From contig NZ_JBOHGB010000016.1 of the NCBI RefSeq assembly GCF_050699935.1, positions 13,831-77,830 on the forward strand: a stretch of 64,000 bases of DNA. Direction: 5' to 3'. Positions 18,778-27,363 of this stretch are shown in pieces. This DNA is from Actinophytocola sp050699935. GTDB lineage: Bacteria > Actinomycetota > Actinomycetes > Mycobacteriales > Pseudonocardiaceae. The notes beneath the pieces are model-generated. The model had not been told where the DNA came from, did no database searches, and saw nothing but the letters and a program-made list of their open reading frames with translations. Numbering within the stretch: the first letter of the stretch is position 1; every line of letters begins with the position of its first letter. The position numbers and the translations under genes are program-made.

Positions 18778-18821
18778 GAATGCCGCATTCGAGACGTTCG
18801 GCCGTCTCGAATGCGGCATTC
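18778..18821. terminator. perfect 18-bp inverted repeat after the chitinase gene
   Basis: GAATGCCGCATTCGAGAC (18778-18795) and its exact complement (18804-18821) flank an 8-nt loop. It starts 15 nt beyond the chitinase stop and just upstream of the NRPS promoter, so it probably ends chitinase transcription and insulates the iron-regulated operon. No U-tract follows. Each arm contains a smaller palindrome (GAATGCCGCATTC), so it could also be a repeat element. Confidence 0.7.
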
Positions 18822-18836
18822 AGAGCACGACGGAGG

Positions 18837-20069
<1,233 letters not shown>

Positions 20070-20114
20070 GGTTCTCCTCAGGGATGCAGGGTGGAGAGAT
20101 ACGACCTCAACTAT

Positions 20115-20151
20115 GTGGTCTAGACCACCTGTCGTCAAGAGGTCTGGACCA
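20115..20151 (-). promoter_or_regulatory. chitinase promoter with DasR-responsive element and chitinase-type 12-mer
   Basis: GTGGTCTAGACCAC (20115-20128) is a perfect palindrome identical to the core of the DasR-responsive element of Streptomyces. On the minus strand TGGTCCAGACCT (20140-20151) precedes it; that 12-mer is the direct-repeat element described in Streptomyces chitinase promoters. A TTGACG -35-like hexamer lies between them, with a weak CATAGT about 17 nt further on. This predicts repression by DasR and relief by N-acetylglucosamine-derived signals. Confidence 0.85.
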
Positions 20152-20155
20152 AAAT

Positions 20156-20208
20156 GCCAGGAAGGACGCCTTCCAGACGCTCAGTGACAGGATGGCGTCC
20201 TTCCTGGC
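20156..20208. repeat. R2 hairpin repeat (GGAAGGACGCC family)
   Basis: Perfect 15-bp arms GCCAGGAAGGACGCC (20156-20170) and GGCGTCCTTCCTGGC (20194-20208). It lies between the divergent chitinase and iron alcohol dehydrogenase genes, so it is not a simple terminator here. Confidence 0.85.
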
Positions 20209-20241
20209 TTTGCGATTACGCTGGCGGCGAGGTGGGAGCCG

Positions 20242-21402
20242 ATGGAGCAGCGCGGCAAACTGGAGAAGTTCCTCATTCCGGAGACCATCTTCGGCGTCGG
20301 CAGCCTGGCCGAGGTCGGTGCTGCGGTCCGGCGGGCCGGCGGTTCCCGCGCGCTCGTCGTCACCGACCCGGGCGTGCTCGAGGCGGGCTGGGTCGACCGG
20401 GCCATGCCCCACCTGAAGGATGCCGGGTTGTCCTGGCAGGTCTGGTCCGGCGTCACCCCGAACCCGAAGGACCGTGAGGTCGAGGCCGGGTTCGGCAGTT
20501 ACCGGGACAGCGGCTGCGACGTGCTCGTGGCCATCGGCGGCGGCAGCCCGATCGACGCGGCCAAGGCCATCGCCGTGCTGTCCGGCAACGGCGGGCACAT
20601 CCTCGACTACGAGGGCATCGACACGGTCGCCAAGCCGATCCCGCCGATGGTGATGGTGCCCAGCACCGGCGGCTCCGGCGCGGACGTCTCCCAGTTCTGT
20701 GTCATCACCGACACCCGTCGCCGGCTCAAGGCCACGATCGCCGGCCGCGCGCTCGTGCCGGACATCTCGGTCACCGACCCCAGCCTGCTCACCACGATGT
20801 CGCCGGAGCTCTCCGCGCACACCGCGCTCGACGCGCTGAGCCACGGCATCGAGGCGTACGTGTCCAAGGCCGCGAGCTTCCTGTCCGACGGTCACGCGCT
20901 CGCCGCGATCCGCGGCGTCCTCGAGCACCTGCTGGCGACCATCGACGACCCGGCCGACCTGCGTGCCCGCGAGGGCATCGCCCGGGCGAGCCTGCAGGCC
21001 GGCATCGCGTTCACCAACGCGCTGCTCGGCGCCACGCACGCGATCGCCCACCAGATCGGCGGCTACCTGGAGCTGCCGCACGGCCTGCTCAACGCGATCC
21101 TGCTGCCGCACGTGATGCGTTTCAACGCGGCCACCTGCCCCGAGCGGTTCGTCGGCGTCGCGGGCGCGATGGGCGTGGAGACCGCCCGGCTGACGCCGAT
21201 GGAGGCGGCCGAGGCGTCGATCGCGACCGTGCAGCGGCTGCGGGAGAAGGTCGGCATCCCGCCGGGCCTGGCCCAGGTCGGCGTGCGCCGCGAGCACCTC
21301 GGCCGGTTCGCGGAGAACGCCCTGAACGACGCGTACATCACGACCAACCCGAGGGCGGTGAGCAAGGAGGATGTCGAGCGGATCTGCCTTGCCGCGCTCT
21401 GA
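20242..21402 (+). CDS. iron-containing alcohol dehydrogenase
   Basis: 386 aa group III alcohol dehydrogenase, which oxidises an alcohol to the aldehyde with NAD(P). Evidence is the nucleotide-binding GGGSPIDAAKAIA, then MVPSTGGSGADVSQF, and the metal-binding region with spaced His residues (TALDALSHGIEAY and ATHAIAHQIGG ... LPHG). Typical length. GGGAG lies 6 nt before the ATG. The stop overlaps the next gene (sensor kinase) by 32 bp, so it is the first gene of a three-gene operon. The substrate is not clear; with a formaldehyde dehydrogenase downstream, a short alcohol such as methanol is plausible but unproven. Confidence 0.9.
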   Translation: MEQRGKLEKFLIPETIFGVGSLAEVGAAVRRAGGSRALVVTDPGVLEAGWVDRAMPHLKDAGLSWQVWSGVTPNPKDREVEAGFGSYRDSGCDVLVAIGGGSPIDAAKAIAVLSGNGGHILDYEGIDTVAKPIPPMVMVPSTGGSGADVSQFCVITDTRRRLKATIAGRALVPDISVTDPSLLTTMSPELSAHTALDALSHGIEAYVSKAASFLSDGHALAAIRGVLEHLLATIDDPADLRAREGIARASLQAGIAFTNALLGATHAIAHQIGGYLELPHGLLNAILLPHVMRFNAATCPERFVGVAGAMGVETARLTPMEAAEASIATVQRLREKVGIPPGLAQVGVRREHLGRFAENALNDAYITTNPRAVSKEDVERICLAAL

Positions 21403-22618
21403 CCCCTGGCTCGAGCGGCTCACCGGGGCACGGTCGTCCAAGCAGTCCTTCTACGCGGAGTGGCGGCGCAAGAGCCACGGGCTGGACCGGGCCGTCGAGG
21501 CGCTGCGGGCGATCTCGGCCGCCCTGTGCACGACGACCAGCGGGCCCGACGCCCTGTGCGACGCGGTCGTCGCCGCGCTGGCCAGGCACTTCGGCGCGCC
21601 CGCGGTGTCGCTGACGCTGGTGGCGCGCCCGGAGTTCCGCCGGGGCGTCGTGCCCGACGGCTTCGCCGGGCTGGCCAGCCGTACTCGTGTGGAGGCCCGC
21701 CCGGTCACCACGGCCGGCCTGGTCGGCGTACCGGTGCTGCTCGACGGCGAGTGCACCGGCTCGCTGCTGGTGGAGCTGCCCGGCGAGTTCGACGAGAGCG
21801 ACGTGGCGATCCTGCAGACCGTCGCCAACCAGCTCGCGGTCGCGCTCGAGAACGCCTGCCTGTACCAGGAGGCCGGCCGGCGCACCCGCGAGCTGGAGGA
21901 GCGCAACCGCCAGCTCGAGGTCGCCCACCGCCGGCTCGGCGAGGCCGGGCAGCGGCAGCTGATCAGCCAGGAGCGCCACCGCATCGCCCGCGAGCTGCAC
22001 GACAGCGTCGCCCAGCACCTGATCAGTATCGGGATGAACCTGGAGTGGTGCCGCAAGCAGGAGCCGTCCTCGCCGGTCGGCCGCCAGGTGGCGGTGACCA
22101 AGGAGCTCGCCCGCTCGGCGCTCACCCAGATGCGTGCGGCGATCTTCGAGCTGTCCGAGCTCGACACCCAGCACAGCGGCATGCGTGGCGTGCTGCTCGA
22201 CCTGGTGCACGAGTTCCGGGCGATCACCCCGCTGCGCGTGCGGTTCCGGGTGCGCGGCGAGCCGGTCACGCTCTCCCTCGCCACCCAGCACGCGCTCTTC
22301 CACATCGCGCAGGAGGCGATGTTCAACGTGGCCCGGCACGCGGCCGCGCGGAGCATCTGGGTGGCGCTGACCTACCGCCCGGGCGCGGTGACGCTGACCG
22401 TCGCCGACGACGGTACCGGCGACCCGCGCGCCATCCAGCGCCGGCTGATCCGCGCCGCCGCGCCCGGCGGGCTGGGCAACATCCGCGAGCGAGCCCGCGA
22501 GCTGGACGGGACCGCGCGGGTGCTGCCGCGCCGGGGCGGTGGCGTCCGGGTCCGGGTGGACGTACCCGTGGACGGTTCGGACGGCCCGGTGGACGGCCTG
22601 GTCGATCGCGATGGCTGA
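21371..22618 (+). CDS. GAF-domain sensor histidine kinase (NarL-type partner)
   Basis: 415 aa cytoplasmic kinase. A GAF-like sensor domain covers about residues 45-165, followed by a coiled coil (RTRELEERNRQLEVAHRRL), the HisKA_3 dimerisation motif with phospho-acceptor His (RIARELHDSVAQHL) and a C-terminal HATPase domain (NVARHAAA ... VADDGTG ... GGLGNIRERA). No membrane segment, so the signal is probably an intracellular small molecule. The start is uncertain because AGGAGG abuts the ATG. Its 3' end overlaps the response regulator by 8 nt (ATGGCTGA), giving a cognate two-component pair. Confidence 0.9.
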   Translation: MSSGSALPRSDPWLERLTGARSSKQSFYAEWRRKSHGLDRAVEALRAISAALCTTTSGPDALCDAVVAALARHFGAPAVSLTLVARPEFRRGVVPDGFAGLASRTRVEARPVTTAGLVGVPVLLDGECTGSLLVELPGEFDESDVAILQTVANQLAVALENACLYQEAGRRTRELEERNRQLEVAHRRLGEAGQRQLISQERHRIARELHDSVAQHLISIGMNLEWCRKQEPSSPVGRQVAVTKELARSALTQMRAAIFELSELDTQHSGMRGVLLDLVHEFRAITPLRVRFRVRGEPVTLSLATQHALFHIAQEAMFNVARHAAARSIWVALTYRPGAVTLTVADDGTGDPRAIQRRLIRAAAPGGLGNIRERARELDGTARVLPRRGGGVRVRVDVPVDGSDGPVDGLVDRDG

Positions 22619-23222
22619 CCGCATCCGGGTGGTGATCGTCGACGACCACACCATCGTGAGGGAGGGGCTCCGCTCGATCCTGGAGCTGGAGAGCGACATC
22701 GCGGTCGTCGGCCACGCGGCGCGCCCCGCGGAGGCGCTGACGACGATCGCCGCGACCCGGCCGGACGTGGTGCTGCTCGACCTCAAGCTCAGCGAGGCGG
22801 GCCCGGCGACCGGGCTCGAGCTGTGCGGCGACATCGTGGCGCGTCACCCGAAGGTGGGCGTGATCGTGCTAACCACGTTCCACGACCAGACCCTCGTGCT
22901 CGACGCGCTCCGCCGCGGCGCCAAGGGATATGTCCTCAAGGACGTCGACGTGGTCGACCTGCTGAAGATCATCCGCAAGGTCCGCGACGGCTCGCTCATG
23001 GTCCACTCCCTGTCCGAACAGGATGGACAACCACGGCTGACGCCGCGCGAGCTGGAGATCGTCCGGCTGCTCGCGCGGGGACTGACCAACCGCGAGATCG
23101 GCAAGGCGGCGCTGATCAGCGACAGCACGGTGAAATTCCACGTCCGGGGCATCATGCGCAAGCTCGCCGTGCACCACCGTGCGGAGGTCGTCTACGCCGC
23201 CACCAAGCTCGGCATCCTTTAG
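22611..23222 (+). CDS. LuxR/NarL-family response regulator
   Basis: 203 aa. The receiver domain starts VVIVDDHTIVREGL with the phospho-acceptor Asp in VVLLDLKL; the C-terminal helix-turn-helix is LTPRELEIVRLLARGLTNREI. The ATG at 22611 overlaps the kinase stop; an earlier in-frame start at 22539 would add 24 residues of no family resemblance. It probably controls the dehydrogenase genes on either side. A perfect 18-bp hairpin follows within 8 nt of the stop. Confidence 0.93.
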   Translation: MADRIRVVIVDDHTIVREGLRSILELESDIAVVGHAARPAEALTTIAATRPDVVLLDLKLSEAGPATGLELCGDIVARHPKVGVIVLTTFHDQTLVLDALRRGAKGYVLKDVDVVDLLKIIRKVRDGSLMVHSLSEQDGQPRLTPRELEIVRLLARGLTNREIGKAALISDSTVKFHVRGIMRKLAVHHRAEVVYAATKLGIL

Positions 23223-23229
23223 TACCGCT

Positions 23230-23276
23230 TGGAAGGACGCCTTCCGGACGTTCAGCGCCCGGAAGGCGTCCTTCCA
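23230..23276. terminator. R2 hairpin repeat ending the alcohol dehydrogenase operon
   Basis: Perfect 18-bp arms TGGAAGGACGCCTTCCGG (23230-23247) and CCGGAAGGCGTCCTTCCA (23259-23276) with an 11-nt loop. It begins 8 nt after the response-regulator stop, so it can act as a terminator. It belongs to the same family as the repeats near 20,156, 27,261, 54,634 and 63,961. Confidence 0.8.
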
Positions 23277-23282
23277 GGCATA

Positions 23283-23320
23283 CCTGACCATTCGGGTAGG
23301 TCGGTAGCTGCCCGGTCAGG
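23283..23320. promoter_or_regulatory. candidate operator upstream of formaldehyde dehydrogenase
   Basis: CCTGACC (23283-23289) and its complement GGTCAGG (23314-23320) form a spaced inverted repeat 63 bp before the fdhA start. It may be a binding site for the adjacent response regulator. This is inference from position and symmetry only. Confidence 0.35.
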
Positions 23321-23382
23321 CAGTTACGTCGCGGTCCGCTCGCCTCGTACTTTCGTTGTGTGAAAAGGGAAAGGTGAGTGAG

Positions 23383-24597
23383 ATGACAGGAAACCGCGTA
23401 GTCGTCTACCAGGGCCCCGGCAAGGTCAGCGTCGAGGCGATCGACTATCCCAAGCTGGAGCTGCCCAATGACGTCGTGAGGGGGCTGGGGATGGACCGGC
23501 GGGCGCCGCACGCCGCCATCCTGAAGATCGTCACCACCAACATCTGCGGCAGCGACCAGCACATGGTGCGCGGCCGCACGACGGCTCCGGTCGGTCAGAC
23601 GCTCGGCCACGAGGTCACCGGCGAGATCGTGGAGACGGGCGACGACGTGCTGTTCCACAAGGCCGGTGACATCTGCTCGGTGCCCTTCAACATCGCCTGC
23701 GGGCGGTGCCGGATGTGCAACGAGGGCAAGACGGGCATCTGCCTCAACGTGAACCCGGCGCGCCCGGGCGCGGCGTACGGGTACGTCGACATGGGCGGCT
23801 GGATCGGTGGCCAGGCCGAGTACGTGATGGTGCCCTACGCCGACTTCAACCTGCTGAAGTTCCCCGACCGCGACCAGGCGCTCGAGAAGATCCTCGACCT
23901 CACGATGCTGTCGGACATCTTCCCGACCGGCTACCACGGCGCCTTCACGGCGGGCGTGACCACGGGCTCGACGGTGTACGTGGCCGGCGCGGGCCCGGTC
24001 GGCCTCGCCGCCGCGCACGCGGCCCAGCTGCTCGGCGCCTCCGCCGTGGTCGTCGGCGACATGATCCCCGAGCGGCTCGAGCAGGCTCGCAGCTTCGGCT
24101 GCGAGACGGTCGACCTGACCCGGGACGCCGAGCTGCCCGACCTGATCGAGCAGGTCGTCGGTGAGCCGGTCGTCGACGCCGCGGTGGACGCGGTCGGCTT
24201 CGAGGCGCGCGGCCACGGTGCCGGCGCCGGCGAGCAGCCGGCGACCGTGCTGAACGACATCATGACGATCGCCCGGGCGGGCGCGTCGCTGGGCATCCCC
24301 GGCCTGTACGTGACCGGCGACCCGGGCGGGGTCGACGAGAACGCCAAGGTCGGCCAGCTCGGCGTGCGGATCGGTCTCGGCTGGGCGAAGTCGCACCAGT
24401 TCACCACGGGCCAGTGCCCGGTGAAGCGGTACAACCGGCTGCTGATGAACTTGATCCTGAGCGACAAGGCGCAGATCGCCAAGGCGGTCAACGCCGCGAA
24501 GGTCAAGCTCGACGAGGCACCCACCGGGTACCAGGACTTCGACCGCGGCGCGGCGAAGAAGTTCGTGCTCGACCCACACGGGATGGTCCCGGCATAA
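23383..24597 (+). CDS. fdhA: glutathione-independent formaldehyde dehydrogenase
   Basis: 404 aa zinc-dependent medium-chain dehydrogenase of the Pseudomonas PFDH type, oxidising formaldehyde to formate with NAD and no glutathione. Motifs: NICGSDQHMVRGRT with the catalytic zinc Cys, GHEVTGEI, the structural zinc Cys cluster CGRCRMCNEGKTGIC, the Rossmann segment VYVAGAGPVGLAAAHAA and the conserved C-terminal GQCPVKRYNR. Length fits. I start at ATG 23383, preceded by AAAGGTGAG. It follows the alcohol dehydrogenase/two-component operon and would remove the aldehyde if the alcohol is methanol. Confidence 0.9.
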   Translation: MTGNRVVVYQGPGKVSVEAIDYPKLELPNDVVRGLGMDRRAPHAAILKIVTTNICGSDQHMVRGRTTAPVGQTLGHEVTGEIVETGDDVLFHKAGDICSVPFNIACGRCRMCNEGKTGICLNVNPARPGAAYGYVDMGGWIGGQAEYVMVPYADFNLLKFPDRDQALEKILDLTMLSDIFPTGYHGAFTAGVTTGSTVYVAGAGPVGLAAAHAAQLLGASAVVVGDMIPERLEQARSFGCETVDLTRDAELPDLIEQVVGEPVVDAAVDAVGFEARGHGAGAGEQPATVLNDIMTIARAGASLGIPGLYVTGDPGGVDENAKVGQLGVRIGLGWAKSHQFTTGQCPVKRYNRLLMNLILSDKAQIAKAVNAAKVKLDEAPTGYQDFDRGAAKKFVLDPHGMVPA

Positions 24598-24598
24598 C

Positions 24599-24706
24599 CC
24601 GCGAGTCCCCGTTCTCGCACGCGAGTCCCCCGTTCGCACCGGCGCGAGCGGGGGACTCGCCGTCGGGAGCGCGGACTCGCGTGCGGGCGTGGGGACTCGC
24701 GGTGTG
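24599..24706. repeat. R3 repeat cluster (GCGAGTCC family), diverged
   Basis: Directly after the fdhA stop the sequence alternates GCGAGTCCCC-type and inverted GGGGACTCGC-type units, so it can fold into hairpins. It is a looser version of the arrays at 43,178 and 60,650 and may end fdhA transcription. The remaining spacer to 24,780 holds the promoter of the next gene, in which I see no clear operator. Confidence 0.6.
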
Positions 24707-24780
24707 AGCAAGTGAACGCGCCGTAGCGTCGTCCGGGGACGTAACGTCGGTTCAACGGACCGACGACGAGGGAACCCAGC

Positions 24781-25851
24781 ATGTCGAAGTACGTCTGGAG
24801 CGACCCGGGGGCGTTCGAGGTCGCACCCGGCGTCCACCGCATCCCGCTGCCGCTGCCGACCGATGGGCTGCGCGCGGTGAACGTGTACGCGATCGAGAGC
24901 GCGGACGGCCTCGTGCTCGTCGACTCCGGCTGGGCCCTCGACGTGGCCCGCGAGCAGCTCGAAGACGCGCTCGGCACGCTCGGCCACGACCTCGGCGACA
25001 TCCAGCGGTTCCTGGTCACCCACATCCACCGCGACCACTTCACGATGGCCGTCACGCTGCGCCGGACCTTCGGCGCGAAGATCGCGCTGGGCATCGGGGA
25101 GCAGCCGTCGATGAACACCGTGCTGTCCGGCCGGGGGCGGGAGAAGGTCGCGGAGATGGTCCGCTGGGGCGCGCACGTGCTCATCGACCAGTGGCGCGAC
25201 GTGTACGGCAAGCAGGACGAGAACGAGAGGCGCGAGGCCTATGAGCCGCCCGACGAGTGGCTGGAGGGCACGACCAAGCTCGACCTGGGCGACCGCAGGC
25301 TGATCGCGCTGCCCACGCCCGGGCACACCCAGGGGCACGTCGTGTTCGTGGACGAGCAGGCAGGCGTGCTGTTCGCGGGCGACCACGTGCTGCCGCACAT
25401 CACGCCGTCGATCGGGTTCGAGCCCGTGCCCGCGAAGCTGCCGCTGGGCGACTACCTGGAGAGCCTGCGGCTGGTCCGCTCGTACCCGGACCTGCGGCTG
25501 CTACCGGCCCACGGCCCGGTCGCGCCGAGCGTGCACGCCCGGGTCGACGAGCTGCTCGCCCACCACGAGAACCGTCTCGCCGAGACACTCGCGGCGGTGC
25601 GCGACGGGGCCGGCACCGCGTTCGACGCGGCGCGCCGGCTCGGCTGGACCCGCCGGCACCGCCGGTTCGACGACCTCGACCTGTTCAACCAGACGCTCGC
25701 GACCGGGGAAACGGCGGCACACCTGGAGGTACTCGTCGTCCGAGGCGAGCTGTGCTCGTCCACGGTGGACGGCGTGGTCGAGTATTCGAGCACTATTCAA
25801 AACAGGCCCGCGGCGTGCCCGGGTGCTGCTGATCCGGAGTGTCTTGAATAG
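24781..25851 (+). CDS. metallo-beta-lactamase-fold hydrolase
   Basis: 356 aa. Zinc ligands are in THIHRDHFT (about residue 80; the usual HxHxDH reads HIHRDH), PTPGHTQGH (about 180) and FAGDHVL. This is the general MBL hydrolase family (glyoxalase II / lactonase-like), and the substrate cannot be told. The C-terminal domain contains RRFDDLDLFNQTLATGETAAHL, as in actinobacterial MBL proteins with a winged-helix tail. The last ~20 residues are encoded by the left arm and loop of an inverted repeat, and the stop lies in the right arm, so the C-terminus may have been extended by a repeat. GAGGG lies upstream of the ATG. Confidence 0.88.
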   Translation: MSKYVWSDPGAFEVAPGVHRIPLPLPTDGLRAVNVYAIESADGLVLVDSGWALDVAREQLEDALGTLGHDLGDIQRFLVTHIHRDHFTMAVTLRRTFGAKIALGIGEQPSMNTVLSGRGREKVAEMVRWGAHVLIDQWRDVYGKQDENERREAYEPPDEWLEGTTKLDLGDRRLIALPTPGHTQGHVVFVDEQAGVLFAGDHVLPHITPSIGFEPVPAKLPLGDYLESLRLVRSYPDLRLLPAHGPVAPSVHARVDELLAHHENRLAETLAAVRDGAGTAFDAARRLGWTRRHRRFDDLDLFNQTLATGETAAHLEVLVVRGELCSSTVDGVVEYSSTIQNRPAACPGAADPECLE

Positions 25852-25857
25852 TGCTCG
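25787..25857. terminator. inverted repeat across the MBL stop codon
   Basis: CGAGCACTATTCAA (25787-25800) and TTGAATAGTGCTCG (25844-25857) are perfect 14-bp complements around a 43-nt GC-rich loop. The first arm and loop are coding and the stop TAG lies in the second arm. It is AT-richer than its surroundings. It may act as a bidirectional terminator toward the convergent small gene at 25,876, or be a small mobile repeat. Confidence 0.65.
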
Positions 25858-25875
25858 TCGACTGCCTGAACCAGA

Positions 25876-26085
25876 TCAGTCCGTTGTGGACTGAGGGGGG
25901 TCGTCCAGGGAGTCCAGTCCGAGCATGGCGAGCAGGTTCGCGCAGTCCTGCGCGTCGGACGAGTGGATGGCGACGGTGCGCGCTGCCTTGCGGTTCTGTA
26001 CCGCGTAGTGGATCCTCTCGCTCGCCCGTGCCTCGGCGAAGCGGCCTTGCTCGATCGTCGGACTGGGGTGTCTTGCCCAGGTCAT
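25876..26085 (-). CDS. small hypothetical protein
   Basis: 69 aa, family not recognised. The middle reads as a normal soluble protein (ERIHYAVQNRKAARTVAIHS, then DAQDCANLLAMLGL) with no membrane segment. A possible ribosome site AAAGGTG lies 7 nt before the ATG. It converges on the MBL gene and ends just past the inverted repeat at 25,787-25,857. A real gene is more likely than not, from its codon pattern and position. Confidence 0.55.
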   Translation of the reverse strand: MTWARHPSPTIEQGRFAEARASERIHYAVQNRKAARTVAIHSSDAQDCANLLAMLGLDSLDDPPQSTTD

Positions 26086-26406
26086 GCGGCACCTTTCTGC
26101 TCGGCTGGCCGCGTCGGCGAGCGCCTCGCGGCAGCGTCATCGCCGATCCGTGCCAGACGGGATGTCTCGGGGGATTCGTTCGGCACGGCCCGCCGGGGGG
26201 AACCCGGCACAGTTCGAATCCTGGCACCTGGCGCGTGGGCCACACCACCCCGCGCAGGTCTGGAACCACCCGCCGACCTGCCGTTGTGGCGGGCGCATAC
26301 CAGGTGAAAGCCCGCTTTGCAAAGGTGATTCACGGTTTTTCCCAGTGTTCCCGGAATAACTCACGAGTACGGATCGGGATCGGGCGGTCACGGGCAGTGC
26401 CAGGCC
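26086..26406. other. 321-bp intergenic region without a supported gene
   Basis: Spacer between the SWIM protein gene and the small minus-strand gene. It contains GTGCCAG (26150) and CTGGCAC (26221) 78 nt apart, with TTCGAAT before the second copy, which recalls a tRNA 3' end. The T-stem does not pair and no anticodon arm forms. Short open frames here have no ribosome site or recognisable protein. It presumably holds the promoter of the 25,876-26,085 gene. Confidence 0.5.
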
Positions 26407-27216
26407 TCAGTCACGCAGCAGCTTGCCGAGCGCTGCGGCCACCTCACTCTCCGCACCCGACTCATCGCGGACCAGCAGGTCGCGGGCGCGCCGGGCGGCC
26501 CGCGCGGCGGCCGCGGCGAGTGCGTCGGGATCGACCCCGGGCGCCGGCGGGACCGCCAGCGGCGGCGGTGGCTCGGCCGGGACCTCCCTGGGTGGCAGCG
26601 GCTGTGGCGTTGACGATGCCGGCGGCTCGTGGGTTGACACGTGCGGGGCGGGTGTGCTTCGTCGGCCGATCTCGGCAAGTACCTCGCGCTGTCCCCGGCC
26701 GCGCAGCAGGAGCAGCAGGAACGGGTCGGCGTCGAGCAGCCAGGCCGCCTGGAAGCACAGCGCCGTCGCGTGCACGCAGGACAGCGAGAACTCAGGGCAG
26801 TCGCACTCGGGCTGCAGGTCGCCGATGCCGGGCAGCAGCGGCACGTCGGCGTCCGCGGCTGCGGCCACCAGGTCGTGCGGCATGTCCCGGTCCAGCAGCG
26901 CGGCGAGGTGGCCGGCCTTCGCGGCGACCTCGTCGAGGAACCGGCGCCACTGCTCGTCGGAGAGCCGCTCGACGAACACCACGGTGTGGTGCACGGCGTC
27001 GCCCTCGTCGTAGACCTGAGCGGCGATCCGGCCGGGGCTGACCGTGATCGGCCCGACCCGCCCGGCGACGGCGTAGCGGCGGCCGTGCTTGAGCAGGTCC
27101 TGGTCGAGCGCGGTGTCCTCCAGGGCCTGCAGCCACGCCCGGCCCCACCAGGTTCGGGCGAACCGGCCCCGCCGCCGGCTCGCCGGAAAGGCCGGAAATC
27201 CCAACGCGGTGTTCAT
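26407..27216 (-). CDS. SWIM zinc-finger protein
   Basis: 269 aa. The SWIM motif CxCx(n)CxH is seen as CDCPEFSLSCVH (about residues 137-148), a zinc-binding fold thought to contact DNA or protein. The N-terminus (RRGRFARTWWGRAWLQALED) is typical of the actinobacterial SWIM proteins encoded beside SNF2 helicases. A Pro-rich linker precedes an Ala/Arg-rich helical C-terminus. GGAGGAG lies before the ATG. It is separated from the SNF2 gene by a 147-bp repeat-containing spacer on the same strand, and probably works with that helicase. Confidence 0.88.
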   Translation of the reverse strand: MNTALGFPAFPASRRRGRFARTWWGRAWLQALEDTALDQDLLKHGRRYAVAGRVGPITVSPGRIAAQVYDEGDAVHHTVVFVERLSDEQWRRFLDEVAAKAGHLAALLDRDMPHDLVAAAADADVPLLPGIGDLQPECDCPEFSLSCVHATALCFQAAWLLDADPFLLLLLRGRGQREVLAEIGRRSTPAPHVSTHEPPASSTPQPLPPREVPAEPPPPLAVPPAPGVDPDALAAAAARAARRARDLLVRDESGAESEVAAALGKLLRD

Positions 27217-27363
27217 GGCTCCTCCGCTACTCGCCGTCTCTCATGGCTGGCCGCCAATGCCCGGAAGGCGTCCTTCCGGGCGTCGAGTGTCCGGAAGGCG
27301 TCCTTCCAGGCTCGCGAACGCTGCGTCGCAACGCTCCGTCGCTCCGCTCACGGTCGGTCACCG
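27217..27363. repeat. repeat-filled spacer between SNF2 and SWIM genes
   Basis: Two direct copies of CCGGAAGGCGTCCTTCC (27261-27277 and 27291-27307) belong to the R2 family. The flanks resemble the NRPS C4 insertion: TCCGCTACTCGCCGTCT on one side (TCCGCTACTGGCCGTCT in the NRPS) and CAACGCTCCGTC on the other, identical in both. This suggests an R2 repeat nested in an older element. Confidence 0.65.

Noticed and set aside
18712..18819. NRPS start at 18,819
   Set aside because: That start would translate the chitinase hairpin and the iron box. ATG 18711 has a ribosome site and lies just downstream of the operator.
26150..26227. tRNA gene or integration remnant
   Set aside because: GTGCCAG/CTGGCAC could pair as an acceptor stem and TTCGAAT resembles a T-loop, but the T-stem does not pair, the loop is not 5 bp from the acceptor, and no anticodon arm forms.
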